Shown one piece after another: positions 39,811-51,190 of a stretch of DNA of 64,000 nucleotides (within the stretch, counting starts at the first letter, position 1; each line of letters starts with the position of its first letter). The stretch spans positions 1,708,734 to 1,772,733 of the forward strand of contig NZ_GG730299.1 of NCBI RefSeq assembly GCF_000155975.1, written 5' to 3'. Both the position numbers and the translations under genes were made by a program. The stretch comes from Citrobacter youngae ATCC 29220 (GTDB lineage: Bacteria > Pseudomonadota > Gammaproteobacteria > Enterobacterales > Enterobacteriaceae). The notes beneath the pieces are model-generated. The model did not search any database, was not told the origin of the DNA, and worked only from the letters and a program-made list of their open reading frames with translations.

Positions 39811-40470
39811 ATGCAAACGTTTAAACGTGGAATAGTCGTGGCAGCACTGCTGTTCAGCCCTATGACGCTGGCGCAAGACCTGAATTCACAGCTGACGGCA
39901 TGGTTCTCCCAACGTCTGGCCGGATTTAGCGATGAGGTGGTCGTCACTATCCGTACGTCGCCTAACCTACTGCCCAGCTGCGAGCAACCCGCACTAAGCG
40001 TGTCCGGCAACGCGAAACTGTGGGGCAATGTGAATGTGCTGGCCCGCTGCGCTAACGAGAAACGTTATCTGCAGGTGAATGTGCAGGCCACGGGAAACTA
40101 CGTGGTTGCCGCCGCGCCCGTTGCCCGGGGCAGCGCCCTGACCCCGGCCAGCGTTACGCTGAAACGAGGTCGACTGGACCAACTGCCGCCGCGCGCCGTG
40201 TTAGATTTGAATCAGGTGCAGGACGCGGTGAGTCTGCGCGATCTGGTTCCTGGTCAGCCGATACAGCTTTCGATGCTGCGCCAGGCCTGGCGGATCAAAG
40301 CAGGTCAACGCGTACTGGTTATTGCCAACGGCGAGGGCTTTCGGGTGAATGCCGAAGGTAAAGCGCTGAACAATGCCGCCGTCGCACAGAATGCGCGAGT
40401 GCGGATGATTTCAGGCCAGGTGGTGAGCGGCGTCGTCGATTCTGATGGGAATATTCTTATTAACCTATAA
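39811..40470 (+). CDS. flgA: P-ring assembly chaperone FlgA
   Basis: The 219-residue periplasmic chaperone helps FlgI form the P ring. A Sec signal peptide (about 1-21, ending LAQ) is followed by a SAF domain (VAAAPVARGSALTPASVTLKRG) and the C-terminal domain ending VDSDGNILINL. The ATG at 39811 with GAGGTT gives the E. coli length; an upstream frame from 39667 has no signal sequence and is rejected. Confidence 0.97.
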   Translation: MQTFKRGIVVAALLFSPMTLAQDLNSQLTAWFSQRLAGFSDEVVVTIRTSPNLLPSCEQPALSVSGNAKLWGNVNVLARCANEKRYLQVNVQATGNYVVAAAPVARGSALTPASVTLKRGRLDQLPPRAVLDLNQVQDAVSLRDLVPGQPIQLSMLRQAWRIKAGQRVLVIANGEGFRVNAEGKALNNAAVAQNARVRMISGQVVSGVVDSDGNILINL

Positions 40471-40475
40471 TAGGT

Positions 40476-40502
40476 TAAAGATTTTTTAGCGTGTGCCGAT
40501 AG
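40476..40502 (+). promoter_or_regulatory. Sigma-28 (FliA) promoter of flgM
   Basis: TAAAGATT, 11 bases, GCCGATAG is a near-perfect FliA promoter located between flgA and flgM. It lets FliA drive its own antagonist once the hook is complete. Confidence 0.93.
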
Positions 40503-40562
40503 ATAATCAACCAATGATTACAGCGGGCCGCTATAGCGTAACCCTCGATGAGGAAAAACAAA

Positions 40563-40856
40563 ATGAGTATTGATCGTACCTCACCATTGAAGCCAGTCAG
40601 CACCGTCCAGCCGCGTGAAACCAGCGATACGCCGGTACAAAAAGCGCGGAAGGAAAAAACAACTGCCACCAACAGCACCAGCGTCATGCTGAGCGACGCC
40701 CAGGCTAAACTGATGCAGCCCGGCACCAATGACATCAATATGGAACGCGTCGAAGCACTGAAAACCGCGATCCGTAACGGTGAGCTAAAAATGGATACCG
40801 GAAAAATTGCCGACTCGCTGATTCGCGAGGCACAGAGCTACTTGCAGAGTAAATAA
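40563..40856 (+). CDS. flgM: Anti-sigma-28 factor FlgM
   Basis: The 97-residue protein binds and holds FliA until it is exported through the finished hook. The disordered N-terminal half ([12 protein letters not shown]) is the export signal and the C-terminal half (from about 45) has the sigma-binding helices ending AQSYLQSK. The ATG at 40563 gives the length of the E. coli and Salmonella proteins. It lies 3 bases before flgN. Confidence 0.98.
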   Translation: MSIDRTSPLKPVSTVQPRETSDTPVQKARKEKTTATNSTSVMLSDAQAKLMQPGTNDINMERVEALKTAIRNGELKMDTGKIADSLIREAQSYLQSK

Positions 40857-40859
40857 AGT

Positions 40860-41282
40860 ATGACTCGTTTGTCAGAAATACTTGACCAGATGACAACCGT
40901 CCTCAATGACCTGAAAACGGTAATGGATGCTGAGCAACAGCAGCTTTCCGCAGGATATATCAACGGCAGCCAGCTACAGCGTATTACAGAAGAAAAAAGC
41001 TCTTTGCTGGCGACCCTTGATTATCTGGAACAACAGCGCCGTCAGGAACATGACGCCACGCGCAGCGCCAATGATGAGATTGCCGAACGCTGGCAGACGA
41101 TAACCCAAAAAACGCAGCATTTACGCGATCTCAACCAGCACAACGGATGGCTGCTGGAAGGGCAAATTGAACGTAATCAACAAGCGATTCACGTGCTGAA
41201 ACCACACCAGGAGCCAGCGCTGTATGGCGCAAACGGCCAAACCTCCACGGCACACCGCGGCGGGAAAAAATTCTCTATTTAA
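40860..41282 (+). CDS. flgN: Flagellar export chaperone FlgN
   Basis: The 140-residue helical, glutamine-rich protein chaperones FlgK and FlgL to the export gate and also aids flgM translation. Long amphipathic helices run through residues 1-110, and the C-terminal tail is polar. It lies 3 bases after flgM. Confidence 0.97.
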   Translation: MTRLSEILDQMTTVLNDLKTVMDAEQQQLSAGYINGSQLQRITEEKSSLLATLDYLEQQRRQEHDATRSANDEIAERWQTITQKTQHLRDLNQHNGWLLEGQIERNQQAIHVLKPHQEPALYGANGQTSTAHRGGKKFSI

Positions 41283-41316
41283 TGCCCATAATGCAGCTTT
41301 CAGTCCTCGGCGTTTT

Positions 41317-41353
41317 GTAGGCCGGATACGGCGTAACGCCGCCATCCGGCAAT
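41317..41353. repeat. REP element between flgN and murJ
   Basis: GCCGGAT ... ATCCGGC encloses a GGCG-TAA-CGCC stem, the usual REP form, between two convergent genes. Confidence 0.88.
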
Positions 41354-41359
41354 TGTCTG

Positions 41360-42895
<1,536 letters not shown>

Positions 42896-42942
42896 CTATG
42901 TTGTATTCCAGACCCTGGAGCAAAACCCCTGCATGGCCAATC

Positions 42943-43026
42943 CGTAGGCCGGATAAGGCGTTAACGCCGCCATCCGGCAATATCGCGATGCCTGATGGCG
43001 ACGCATGCGCGTCTTATCAGGCCTAC
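42943..43026. repeat. BIME of three REP units between murJ and mviM
   Basis: GTAGGCCGGATAAGGCG, GCCATCCGGCAAT and CTGATGGCGACGC ... GTCTTATCAGGCCTAC are successive REP units in alternating orientation. The cluster occupies about a third of the 240-base gap upstream of murJ. Confidence 0.9.
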
Positions 43027-43136
43027 AGATCGCCGCGTAGTTTGCCATCACTCTCGGCTAAAAAGAGGTGTTATTTTTGAGTTGGCATATAGTACCTGGA
43101 TTACAATGAATTACTACCGCCAGATGTTACAGGCGG

Positions 43137-44060
43137 TTATTCAGCCATCGCCTCCCGCCACAGCTTTTCGACAACACGCTGGGCCAGCAGGGCCTGCTCG
43201 CCTGCCGTCTGGGGAACCGTCTGATTTTGCACGCACTCGATGAAATGCCGCGCGCATCCGGCAAAACCTCGCTGTTCTAAGGTCGTTTGCCAACCGGCTA
43301 TCGGCTTGTGTACAACGCCGTGCCCACGCTCTTCACGCCATTCCCGCATATCCGTCACGTCAATCAGACCGCCGTCCGTCACCGCCTGCACGCTCTCACG
43401 CTGGCTACCGGCGCGACGATGCATACTGGTGGTTATCTGTAGCTGATCGACAGAAAAATGGTGCTCGGCGTAGAGCATCGCGCCTGCGTCATTAGTCAGC
43501 AAAGTGCCGCTATTTAACTGGGGGTTCCCGCCAGCCAGCCACAGTGCGGTATCGACCACGTGCAGATAGTCGTCCAGTAGAGTGAAACGCAGGTCATGCG
43601 GCCCCACGCTGTCGGTACGATGCTTATCTATACGCACAGACGCCGCGTTGCCCAACTGGGCTTTGAGATCCTGATACAGTGGCGCAAATCGACGGTTAAA
43701 GCCGACCATCAACGTCAGTTTTTTCCGCGCGGCCAGCTCGACCAGTTGCTCAGCCTCACGCAGGTTTTCCGCCAGCGGTTTATCCACGCACACATGGACC
43801 CCGGCATGCAGTAGTTCACTGACCACCGCATAGTGCGTCGCGGTGCTGGAATGGACGAAAACCGCGTCGCAGGTTTTCGCCAGATTCACCAGGGAGTCAA
43901 CGTAAGGTATACGCCAGGTATCACAGACACGCAGCGCTTTTTCCCGCGAAGGCGAAAACGCGCCTTGCAGCGTCCAGTCCGCGGAACTGCCCAGCACGGG
44001 CAGCCAGGCTTTTTGTGCAATACCGCCCAGACCGACAACGCCGATACGTAATTTATTCAC
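43137..44060 (-). CDS. mviM: Gfo/Idh/MocA-family oxidoreductase MviM (YceM)
   Basis: The 307-residue protein has an N-terminal Rossmann fold (RIGVVGLGGIAQKAWLP) and the family's EKP-type signature as DKPLAENLREAEQL, followed by the C-terminal sheet domain. The substrate is unknown. Translation starts at the GTG at 44060 behind GGAGAC, giving the K-12 length; it follows yceH by one base and precedes murJ as in E. coli. Confidence 0.95.
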   Translation of the reverse strand: MNKLRIGVVGLGGIAQKAWLPVLGSSADWTLQGAFSPSREKALRVCDTWRIPYVDSLVNLAKTCDAVFVHSSTATHYAVVSELLHAGVHVCVDKPLAENLREAEQLVELAARKKLTLMVGFNRRFAPLYQDLKAQLGNAASVRIDKHRTDSVGPHDLRFTLLDDYLHVVDTALWLAGGNPQLNSGTLLTNDAGAMLYAEHHFSVDQLQITTSMHRRAGSQRESVQAVTDGGLIDVTDMREWREERGHGVVHKPIAGWQTTLEQRGFAGCARHFIECVQNQTVPQTAGEQALLAQRVVEKLWREAMAE

Positions 44061-44061
44061 G

Positions 44062-44709
44062 TCAGTCTCCCAGGTGTGCCAGTAAGGAATCAAGCCGCTG
44101 CTTAAGTTCCGCAACTTCTGTTTCCAGGGCTTCAACGCGGGCCTGCAGATCGCCAGAGGCGACCGGGAGTTCATCTGCCGTGGCGATAGGCTCATCAACA
44201 TCGCCGCAAAACAGGTGCATATAGCGACTTTCACGTTTGCCCGGCTCGCGCGCCAGACGGATCACATAAGGACCATCTTCACGGGTCGCCAGTTTTTCCA
44301 GCGTTGACTCCACTTCAGCCATATCGCTGAATTCGTACATTCGCGATGCGCGGCTACGCAGTTCGCCCGGCGTTTGCGCGCCGCGCAGCAACAGCGTGGT
44401 GACCAGCGCCACTTCGGCTGCACTGAGTTTCAGATTGCCAAATTCAGAGTTGCAGAAACGCTGTTCATATTTCGTGACGCGATTACCAAAGCCGCTCACC
44501 GTGCGCAGAAAATGCCGCTTCACCAGATTATCAAGCTGATCCTGCACTTCCGCTTCCGACAGGTTCATTACCGGTTCACGATTCGTTTTTTGATTGCAGG
44601 CGGTTACGACGCCATTCACCGAAAGCGGATACTGTTCCGGCGTGGTGACCTGTTTTTCTAATAAACAGCCAATCACACGCGCTTCGGTGGCGGTTAATTC
44701 GTATTTCAT
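44062..44709 (-). CDS. yceH: YceH, DUF480 winged-helix protein
   Basis: The 215-residue protein consists of tandem winged-helix units ([20 protein letters not shown], then [12 protein letters not shown]) and a C-terminal coiled coil ([15 protein letters not shown]). The function is unknown. The ATG at 44709 gives the E. coli length. It is joined to mviM with one base between. Confidence 0.96.
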   Translation of the reverse strand: MKYELTATEARVIGCLLEKQVTTPEQYPLSVNGVVTACNQKTNREPVMNLSEAEVQDQLDNLVKRHFLRTVSGFGNRVTKYEQRFCNSEFGNLKLSAAEVALVTTLLLRGAQTPGELRSRASRMYEFSDMAEVESTLEKLATREDGPYVIRLAREPGKRESRYMHLFCGDVDEPIATADELPVASGDLQARVEALETEVAELKQRLDSLLAHLGD

Positions 44710-44741
44710 CGTCTTCTCCATTATTCAGGCTAACCTGAAAC

Positions 44742-45326
44742 TTAGCGCCCGGGGGTCCATTCTGATGTGGTCAACGCCGTCAGCACGTGATCGCGCCACT
44801 GCCCGTCAATCAGCAGGTAATCTTTGGCATACCCTTCTTTTTCAAAACCCAGCCGCGCCAGCAAGTCGCCGCTGCGTTTATTGTGCGGCATGTAGTTCGC
44901 CATAATGCGGTGAATATGCTGCGTGCGCTGCATATAACGAATGGCCGAGGTTAAGGCTTCGTACATCAGCCCCTGCCCCTGCCACTTCTGCGCAATGGAA
45001 TAACCGAGATAACAGGCGTGGAAAGATCCGCGCACCACGTTCGAGAAGTTCGCGACGCCGATAATCTCTTTTTCTTCCGGATCGAGCAGCGCAAAATAAT
45101 ACGCGGTGCCTTGTTTATGAAACTCAGAAATCATACTCAGACGCGCCTGCCAGCCGGAGGGATAACAGTGGCTTTCATCGCGAATAGGTTCCCAGGGTTT
45201 TAAGAAATGACGATTTTCTGCGTAATAATCTGCCAGACGCCAGGCATCACGCTCATGCACTAAACGCACGACCAGGCGGTCGGTGGTTAAGCGCACCTTT
45301 GGCACGTTACTGCGATAGCCAAACAT
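44742..45326 (-). CDS. rimJ: Ribosomal protein S5 N-alanine acetyltransferase
   Basis: The 194-residue GNAT enzyme acetylates the N-terminal alanine of ribosomal protein S5 with acetyl-CoA. The acetyl-CoA loop is in [17 protein letters not shown], followed by [17 protein letters not shown]. Length matches E. coli RimJ. It is divergent from mdtH. Confidence 0.97.
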   Translation of the reverse strand: MFGYRSNVPKVRLTTDRLVVRLVHERDAWRLADYYAENRHFLKPWEPIRDESHCYPSGWQARLSMISEFHKQGTAYYFALLDPEEKEIIGVANFSNVVRGSFHACYLGYSIAQKWQGQGLMYEALTSAIRYMQRTQHIHRIMANYMPHNKRSGDLLARLGFEKEGYAKDYLLIDGQWRDHVLTALTTSEWTPGR

Positions 45327-45585
45327 TCTATACCTACTCCTTCCCGTAACGTCTTCAATACGCTATTCGCATTACTATACCTGCGCCAATATGCCCTGTG
45401 AAAAGAGCAAATTGCCATTTTTTGAATTATTCACACATTTTGATGAAAACTCTCTATCAAGACGGACTTTTGATAAAAAAATATTGTCTCGCCAAGGGTG
45501 GGAAAAGCGGTGACGACGCCGCAGAATAGGAGGTGTTTATCTTTTAAACTCTATCCAGAGTGACGAGTTTTTCCCTGGAGGGGAA

Positions 45586-46794
45586 ATGTCGCAAGTCTCG
45601 CAGGCAAGGAACCTGGGTAAATATTTCCTTCTCATCGATAATATGCTGGTCGTGCTGGGTTTCTTCGTCGTTTTCCCGCTGATCTCCATTCGCTTCGTCG
45701 ACCAAATGGGCTGGGCCGCCGTTATGGTCGGTATCGCGCTGGGATTACGTCAGTTTATCCAGCAGGGTTTGGGTATTTTTGGCGGCGCTATTGCTGACCG
45801 TTTCGGCGCAAAACCGATGATCGTCACCGGCATGCTAATGCGCGCCGCCGGGTTCGCCACCATGGGCATTGCCCACGAACCGTGGCTGCTGTGGTTTTCC
45901 TGTTTTCTTTCCGGTTTAGGCGGCACGCTGTTCGACCCTCCCCGCTCGGCGCTGGTGGTCAAACTGATCCGCCCGGAAAAGCGTGGGCGTTTTTTCTCGA
46001 TTCTGATGATGCAGGATAGCGCAGGCGCCGTGGTTGGCGCATTACTCGGCAGTTGGCTGTTACAGTACGATTTTCGCCTGGTATGTGCGACAGGGGCCAT
46101 TTTGTTTGTTCTGTGCGCGGCGTTTAACGCCTGGCTGCTTCCGGCATGGAAGCTGTCAACGGTAAAAATTCCGGTGCGTGAAGGGATGAGCCACGTGATG
46201 CATGACAAGCGGTTTGTCACCTATGTGCTGACGCTGGCTGGCTATTACATGCTGGCGGTACAGGTAATGTTAATGCTGCCAATCATGGTAAACGACATCG
46301 CCGGTTCGCCTTCCGCCGTGAAATGGATGTATGCCATCGAAGCATGCCTCTCGTTAACGCTGCTCTATCCGATTGCCCGCTGGAGTGAAAAACGTTTTCG
46401 TCTTGAACATCGTCTGATGGCCGGTCTGCTGCTGATGTCTCTGAGCATGATGCCCATTGGTCTGGTTGGAAATTTACAGCAGTTGTTCACGCTGATCTGT
46501 ACCTTCTATATCGGCTCGATTATCGCTGAACCGGCGCGTGAAACCCTGAGCGCATCGCTGGCCAATGCGCGGGCGCGCGGCAGTTACATGGGCTTCAGCC
46601 GACTGGGACTCGCCATCGGCGGCGCAATTGGTTATGTCGGCGGCGGCTGGCTGTTTGACATGGGGAAAGCCCTGGCGCAGCCCGAATTGCCGTGGATGAT
46701 GCTCGGTATTATCGGCTTCATCACCTTCCTGGCTTTAGGCTGGCAGTTCAGTCTCAAACGCCCAACGCGCGGCATGCTGGAACCCGACGCCTGA
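45586..46794 (+). CDS. mdtH: Multidrug efflux MFS transporter MdtH
   Basis: The 402-residue inner-membrane protein has 12 helices of the DHA1 drug:H+ antiporter group and the motif [12 protein letters not shown] between helices 2 and 3. In E. coli it gives resistance to some quinolones when overproduced. The ATG at 45586 follows a strong GGAGGGGAA site. The preceding 259-base gap is AT-rich and holds its promoter; I see no clear operator. Confidence 0.97.
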   Translation: MSQVSQARNLGKYFLLIDNMLVVLGFFVVFPLISIRFVDQMGWAAVMVGIALGLRQFIQQGLGIFGGAIADRFGAKPMIVTGMLMRAAGFATMGIAHEPWLLWFSCFLSGLGGTLFDPPRSALVVKLIRPEKRGRFFSILMMQDSAGAVVGALLGSWLLQYDFRLVCATGAILFVLCAAFNAWLLPAWKLSTVKIPVREGMSHVMHDKRFVTYVLTLAGYYMLAVQVMLMLPIMVNDIAGSPSAVKWMYAIEACLSLTLLYPIARWSEKRFRLEHRLMAGLLLMSLSMMPIGLVGNLQQLFTLICTFYIGSIIAEPARETLSASLANARARGSYMGFSRLGLAIGGAIGYVGGGWLFDMGKALAQPELPWMMLGIIGFITFLALGWQFSLKRPTRGMLEPDA

Positions 46795-46908
46795 TAGCTC
46801 ATCCGGCGCACGGGCACTTTTCAGTTTTTTCTGCTGGTGCCTGGGGCGCTGGTACTCGATGATGCTTTGTGTCACGATTACGCCACATGCATCATGTTGA
46901 GGACTCCC

Positions 46909-47469
46909 ATGAAGAAGCTTTTTTTTGCCGCTGCGCTGATTGTCGGCGGCCTGTTGGTTGGTTGTAATCAACTCACGCAATATACGGTTAGCGAGCAAGA
47001 GATTAATCAGGCGCTGGCGAAGCATAATAACTTTTCTAAAGATATCGGTTTGCCCGGCGTCGCGGAAGCGCATATCGTCCTGAGCAACCTCGCCAGCCAG
47101 ATAGGCCGTGAAGAGCCCAATAAGGTGACGCTGACCGGTGATGCCAATCTGGACATGAATTCCCTGTTCGGCAGTCAGAAAGCCACCATGAAGCTGAAGC
47201 TCAAAGCCTTACCGGTCTTCAATAAAGAGAAAGGCGCGATTTATCTGCAAGAGATGGAAGTCGTGGACGCCACCGTCACGCCGGAAAAAATGCAGTCGGT
47301 ACTGCAAACGCTGATGCCTTATTTAAATCAGTCGCTGCGTAACTATTTCAACCAGCAGCCAGCGTACATTCTGCGGGATGACAGTAGCCAGGGTGAAGCG
47401 CTGGCGAAAAAACTGGCGAAAGGTATTGAGGTGAAACCGGGCGAAATCATCATCCCGTTCACCGACTAA
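46909..47469 (+). CDS. yceB: Lipoprotein YceB (DUF1439)
   Basis: The 186-residue protein has a lipoprotein signal (MKKLFFAAALIVGGLLVGC, lipobox LVGC) and a DUF1439 lipid-binding-like body ending IPFTD. It is probably an outer-membrane lipoprotein facing the periplasm. The start at 46909 with GAGGAC is preferred over a longer frame from 46837. Confidence 0.96.
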   Translation: MKKLFFAAALIVGGLLVGCNQLTQYTVSEQEINQALAKHNNFSKDIGLPGVAEAHIVLSNLASQIGREEPNKVTLTGDANLDMNSLFGSQKATMKLKLKALPVFNKEKGAIYLQEMEVVDATVTPEKMQSVLQTLMPYLNQSLRNYFNQQPAYILRDDSSQGEALAKKLAKGIEVKPGEIIIPFTD

Positions 47470-47478
47470 TAAACCAGA

Positions 47479-47502
47479 GGGCGCTGATGCGCCCTTTTTT
47501 TT
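47479..47502 (+). terminator. yceB terminator
   Basis: GGGCGC TGAT GCGCCC followed by eight T, beginning 9 bases after the yceB stop. Confidence 0.92.
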
Positions 47503-47509
47503 CGTGCAA

Positions 47510-47525
47510 ACGAAAACGTTTCCGC
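47510..47525 (+). promoter_or_regulatory. PurR operator of pyrC
   Basis: ACGAAAACGTTTCCGC fits the PurR consensus ACGCAAACGTTTTCGT at most positions, with the central CG intact. pyrC is repressed by PurR in E. coli. It lies just upstream of the -10-like TATCCT (47527-47532). Confidence 0.75.
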
Positions 47526-47537
47526 TTATCCTTTGTT

Positions 47538-47567
47538 TCCGGCAAAAAAGACTATCCTCAGCCGGAG
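47538..47567 (+). promoter_or_regulatory. pyrC CTP-sensitive leader hairpin
   Basis: TCCGGC (47538-47543) pairs with GCCGGA (47561-47566), which covers the GGAG ribosome site of pyrC. In E. coli and Salmonella high CTP favours a start at C in this CCGG, giving an RNA that folds and blocks translation; low CTP shifts the start downstream and frees the site. The sequence keeps every element of this switch. Confidence 0.82.
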
Positions 47568-47574
47568 CATATTG

Positions 47575-48621
47575 ATGACTGCACCATCCCAGGTTTTAAA
47601 GATCCGCCGCCCAGACGACTGGCATCTTCACTTTCGCGATGGCGACATGTTAAAAACTGTCGTGCCCTATACCAGTGAAATTTATGGCCGCGCTATTGTT
47701 ATGCCAAACCTGGCACCGCCCGTCACCACGGTTGACGCGGCGATCGCTTACCGCCAGCGCATTCTTGACGCGGTACCTGCCGGACACGACTTCACGCCAT
47801 TAATGACCTGCTACTTAACGGATACGCTGGATCCCAACGAGCTGGAACGTGGATTTAACGAAGGCGTTTTCACCGCCGCAAAACTCTATCCGGCCAATGC
47901 CACAACCAACTCGACGCATGGCGTAACCTCAATTGATGCCATCATGCCGGTGCTGGAACGAATGGAAAAATTGGGTATGCCGCTGTTGGTGCACGGCGAA
48001 GTGACGCATGCGGATATCGATATTTTCGATCGCGAAGCACGCTTTATTGAGACGGTGATGGAGCCACTGCGTCAGCGTCTGACCGCGCTGAAAGTCGTGT
48101 TCGAACATATCACCACCAAAGATGCAGCCGAATATGTGCGTGACGGCAACGAGCTTCTGGCTGCAACCATTACGCCACAGCACCTGATGTTTAACCGCAA
48201 CCACATGCTGGTCGGTGGAATTCGCCCACACCTGTATTGCCTGCCGATCCTCAAACGTAACGTCCACCAACAGGCGCTGCGTGAACTGGTCGCCAGCGGA
48301 TTTAGCCGCGCGTTCCTTGGTACCGACTCGGCGCCGCATGCGCGTCACCGCAAAGAATCCAGCTGCGGCTGTGCAGGGTGCTTTAACGCTCCGACCGCGC
48401 TGGGCAGCTATGCCGCCGTGTTTGAAGAGATGAATGCGCTGGCCCATTTTGAAGCCTTCTGCTCACTCAATGGTCCTGGGTTCTATGGTCTGCCAGTGAA
48501 TGAGACCTTTATTGAGCTTGAACGCATGGAGCACCAGGTCCCGGAGAGCATTGCGCTGGAAGATGACACGCTGGTGCCTTTCCTGGGTGGCGAAACGGTA
48601 CGCTGGTCAGTAAAAAACTAA
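47575..48621 (+). CDS. pyrC: Dihydroorotase
   Basis: The 348-residue zinc enzyme closes carbamoyl aspartate to dihydroorotate in pyrimidine synthesis. The metal ligands are visible: HLHFRDG (His17, His19), the carbamylated lysine in [13 protein letters not shown], His in LVHGE and FEHITT, and Asp in GTDSAPH. The ATG at 47575 gives the E. coli length; the upstream ATG lies in the leader hairpin. Confidence 0.99.
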   Translation: MTAPSQVLKIRRPDDWHLHFRDGDMLKTVVPYTSEIYGRAIVMPNLAPPVTTVDAAIAYRQRILDAVPAGHDFTPLMTCYLTDTLDPNELERGFNEGVFTAAKLYPANATTNSTHGVTSIDAIMPVLERMEKLGMPLLVHGEVTHADIDIFDREARFIETVMEPLRQRLTALKVVFEHITTKDAAEYVRDGNELLAATITPQHLMFNRNHMLVGGIRPHLYCLPILKRNVHQQALRELVASGFSRAFLGTDSAPHARHRKESSCGCAGCFNAPTALGSYAAVFEEMNALAHFEAFCSLNGPGFYGLPVNETFIELERMEHQVPESIALEDDTLVPFLGGETVRWSVKN

Positions 48622-48649
48622 AAAAAGTGTAGCCAACCGATCTGAATAA

Positions 48650-48665
48650 CTGTATAAATAACCAG
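48650..48665 (+). promoter_or_regulatory. LexA box of dinI
   Basis: CTGT-ATAAATAA-CCAG matches the LexA consensus CTGT-N8-ACAG with one change. It sits 22 bases before dinI and overlaps its -10, as in E. coli. Confidence 0.9.
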
Positions 48666-48686
48666 TATATTCAACAGGGGGCTATT

Positions 48687-48932
48687 ATGCGTATTGAAGT
48701 CACTATTGCCAAAACTTCACCTTTGCCTGCCGGTGCGATCGACGCACTGGCAGGTGAACTCTCCCGCCGTATTCATCATCATTTTCCGGATAACGAAGGT
48801 AACGTTACCGTCCGTTATGCCGGGGCAAACAATCTGTCGGTTATTGGCGCCACCAAAGAGGACAAAGAACGCATCAGCGAGATCCTGCAGGAGACCTGGG
48901 AAAGCGCGGATGACTGGTTTATCAACGAATAA
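48687..48932 (+). CDS. dinI: DNA damage-inducible protein I
   Basis: The 81-residue acidic protein binds RecA filaments and tunes LexA and UmuD cleavage in the SOS response. It has the typical MRIEVTIAKTSPLPAGAIDALAGEL-type start and the C-terminal acidic helix (DKERISEILQETWESADDWFINE, read in parts). It has a LexA box and its own terminator. Confidence 0.98.
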   Translation: MRIEVTIAKTSPLPAGAIDALAGELSRRIHHHFPDNEGNVTVRYAGANNLSVIGATKEDKERISEILQETWESADDWFINE

Positions 48933-48958
48933 ATAATGATATGCAGTGATGTTTGTTT

Positions 48959-48980
48959 GCCGGGTCGCCCCGGCTTTTTT
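48959..48980 (+). terminator. dinI terminator
   Basis: GCCGGG TCGC CCCGGC followed by six T. Confidence 0.92.
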
Positions 48981-49273
48981 ATACCCGCCGTTTTTTAAAC
49001 AAATGCCGATTACACCCGGCGGCCGTTTAATTTAATATTAAATCACTGGTTATCTTTTAACCAGAACAACAAAATAATTGTGCAACTTGCTAAAAAAAAA
49101 TGAATAACATGTTGCTTTATTAGTCAGATAACGCTGAAAACTAAAATTTTATGCGCTGCCCTCTTTAAATTTTCAATGAATACCCTTATTTATTGATATA
49201 CTGAAGTTGCTTCAGAAAAAAAATGCATTGAACCTCGAAAACCGTTGTCTAGTAACACGAATTAGGGGGCATG
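48981..49273. other. AT-rich gap upstream of bssS
   Basis: About 290 bases with no credible frame. A TATACT -10-like hexamer (49197-49202) without a good -35 suggests a bssS promoter using an alternative sigma factor or activator. Confidence 0.5.
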
Positions 49274-49528
49274 ATGGAAAAGAATAATGAAGTCATTCAG
49301 ACTCATCCGCTTGTAGGATGGGACATCAGCACCGTTGATAGCTACGATGCGCTGATGCTGCGTTTGCACTACCAGACCCCGAATCGCCCTGACCCGGATG
49401 GAACTGAAGTTGGTCAAACGCTCTGGTTAACCACCGATGTTGCCAGGCAATTTATTTCGATATTAGAAGCAGGAATCGCCAAAATTGAATCCGGCGATTA
49501 CCAGGTAAATGAGTATCAGCGCCATTAA
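49274..49528 (+). CDS. bssS: Biofilm regulator BssS
   Basis: The 84-residue protein matches E. coli BssS (YceP): MEKNNEVIQTHPLVGWDIST at the start and the conserved LTTDVARQFISILEAGIAKI. It affects biofilm formation through AI-2 and indole signalling in E. coli; the mechanism is unclear. Two ATG codons are adjacent; the second (49274) gives better spacing from AGGGGG and the E. coli length. Confidence 0.96.
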   Translation: MEKNNEVIQTHPLVGWDISTVDSYDALMLRLHYQTPNRPDPDGTEVGQTLWLTTDVARQFISILEAGIAKIESGDYQVNEYQRH

Positions 49529-49549
49529 ATCTGATACATCCAACCATCA

Positions 49550-49572
49550 AAAGGCACCTTAACGGTGCCTTT
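49550..49572 (+). terminator. bssS terminator
   Basis: A perfect 9-bp stem AAAGGCACC / GGTGCCTTT with loop TTAAC, ending in a short T-run. Confidence 0.85.
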
Positions 49573-49642
49573 CTTATTTCCCGGTTGAATATTCTAGGTC
49601 AGTTATTTACCCTGCAACTATCGCGATTGCAGAGAGAAGCGG

Positions 49643-50761
49643 ATGAAATACGACTTAATCATTATAGGTAGCGGTTCCGTGGGAGCCGCAGCCGGATACT
49701 ATGCCACTCGCGCCGGTCTGAACGTGCTGATGATCGATGCGCATATGCCGCCCCATCAACAGGGCAGCCACCACGGCGACACACGGTTAATCCGTCATGC
49801 TTATGGCGAAGGTGAAAAATACGTTCCGTTGGTGCTGCGCGCGCAAAAATTGTGGGATGAACTTTCCACTCAAAATGAAGAACCGATCTTTGTTCGCTCC
49901 GGTGTTATCAACCTCGGCCCGGCAGATTCAGCCTTCTTAGCCACCGCGGCGCAAAGCGCAAAACAGTGGCAACTCAACGTCGAACATCTCGACGCCGCAG
50001 CCATCATGGCTCGCTGGCCCGAGATTCGCGTACCTGAAAACTATATCGGTCTGTTTGAAGCCGAATCAGGTTTTTTACGCAGTGAGTTAGCGATTAAAAC
50101 CTGGATCCGTCTGGCGGAAGAAGCGGGCTGCGCGCAGCTCTTTAAATGTCCGGTCAGCGCCATTCGTCACAGTGATGATGGCGTCACGGTAGAAACCGCC
50201 GACGGTGACTACCACGCGAAAAAAGCATTGGTCAGCGCCGGGACATGGGTGCAAACCTTAGTACCGGAACTGCCGATACGGCCGGTGCGCAAAGTGTTCG
50301 CCTGGTATCAGGCCGACGGACGCTACAGCGTTAAAAATAACTTCCCGGCCTTTACCGGCGAGCTGCCAAATGGCGATCGGTACTACGGCTTCCCGGCAGA
50401 AAACGACGAACTAAAAATTGGTAAACACAATGGTGGGCAGGAAATTCACTCGGCAGAAGAGCGTAAGCCGTTTGCCGCGGTAGCCAGCGATGGTTCTGAA
50501 GCCTTCCCATTCCTGCGCACCGTTCTGCCAGGCGTTGGCTGCTGTCTGCACGGTGCGTCCTGCACTTACGATAATTCACCGGATGAAGACTTTATTATTG
50601 ATACGCTGCCGGAGCACGACAACACGCTGATCGTTAGCGGGCTGAGCGGGCATGGCTTTAAGTTTGCCTCGGTACTGGGAGAGATTGCAGCAGACTTCGC
50701 CCAGGACAAACCGTCTGACTTTGACCTGACCCCCTTCAGGCTAAGCCGTTTTAAGCGATAA
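49643..50761 (+). CDS. solA: N-methyl-L-tryptophan oxidase
   Basis: The 372-residue flavoenzyme of the monomeric sarcosine oxidase family demethylates N-methyltryptophan. The dinucleotide motif [14 protein letters not shown] is at the N terminus, and the cysteine in [15 protein letters not shown] is the expected covalent FAD attachment. The late [14 protein letters not shown] segment completes the FAD site. Length equals E. coli SolA. Confidence 0.98.
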   Translation: MKYDLIIIGSGSVGAAAGYYATRAGLNVLMIDAHMPPHQQGSHHGDTRLIRHAYGEGEKYVPLVLRAQKLWDELSTQNEEPIFVRSGVINLGPADSAFLATAAQSAKQWQLNVEHLDAAAIMARWPEIRVPENYIGLFEAESGFLRSELAIKTWIRLAEEAGCAQLFKCPVSAIRHSDDGVTVETADGDYHAKKALVSAGTWVQTLVPELPIRPVRKVFAWYQADGRYSVKNNFPAFTGELPNGDRYYGFPAENDELKIGKHNGGQEIHSAEERKPFAAVASDGSEAFPFLRTVLPGVGCCLHGASCTYDNSPDEDFIIDTLPEHDNTLIVSGLSGHGFKFASVLGEIAADFAQDKPSDFDLTPFRLSRFKR

Positions 50762-50767
50762 TAAATG

Positions 50768-50794
50768 AATGGCCTCGCGGGTGAGGCCATTTTT
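50768..50794 (+). terminator. solA terminator
   Basis: A 9-bp stem AATGGCCTC / GAGGCCATT followed by TTT. Confidence 0.88.
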
Positions 50795-50813
50795 AATGAC
50801 AGGAATAACGTTG

Positions 50814-50927
50814 ATGCGCCGCATCTTTCACTATCTGGTTAATAATATCCGTGAGCATCTCATGCTCTACATTATTTTATGGTCGCTGCTGGCAATTATG
50901 GATGTGATATATATTATGTTTTTCTGA
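50814..50927 (+). CDS. yceO: Small membrane protein YceO
   Basis: The 37-residue frame begins [20 protein letters not shown] and ends [11 protein letters not shown]. It closely follows the C-terminal part of E. coli YceO, which lies at the same place after solA. One membrane helix (about 15-37) follows a basic, amphipathic N terminus. The ATG at 50814 has AGGA upstream; an in-frame ATG at 50796 would add six residues but overlaps the solA terminator. The function is unknown; E. coli studies link it to biofilm or acid phenotypes only loosely. Confidence 0.8.
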   Translation: MRRIFHYLVNNIREHLMLYIILWSLLAIMDVIYIMFF

Positions 50928-51190
50928 CCGTATAGCACTGACATTAATTGACAAAAACTGATATTTACTTAAATTTCATTGCAATAAACTGAATAAAAAA
51001 ACCCCTATCCACTCCGCGTAATAGCGCCCATCTTTTGCTCATTCTCTCTAATACCTTGATGATGGTATCGACATTTAATCAATTTTATTGAATATGAAAA
51101 TAAATATCATCACCATTGTTATTTATTAGTTGCATTAATGTCTTTTACACGCCATTTTCATTTACTCCTGAAATATCTAACGGTGTGCTT

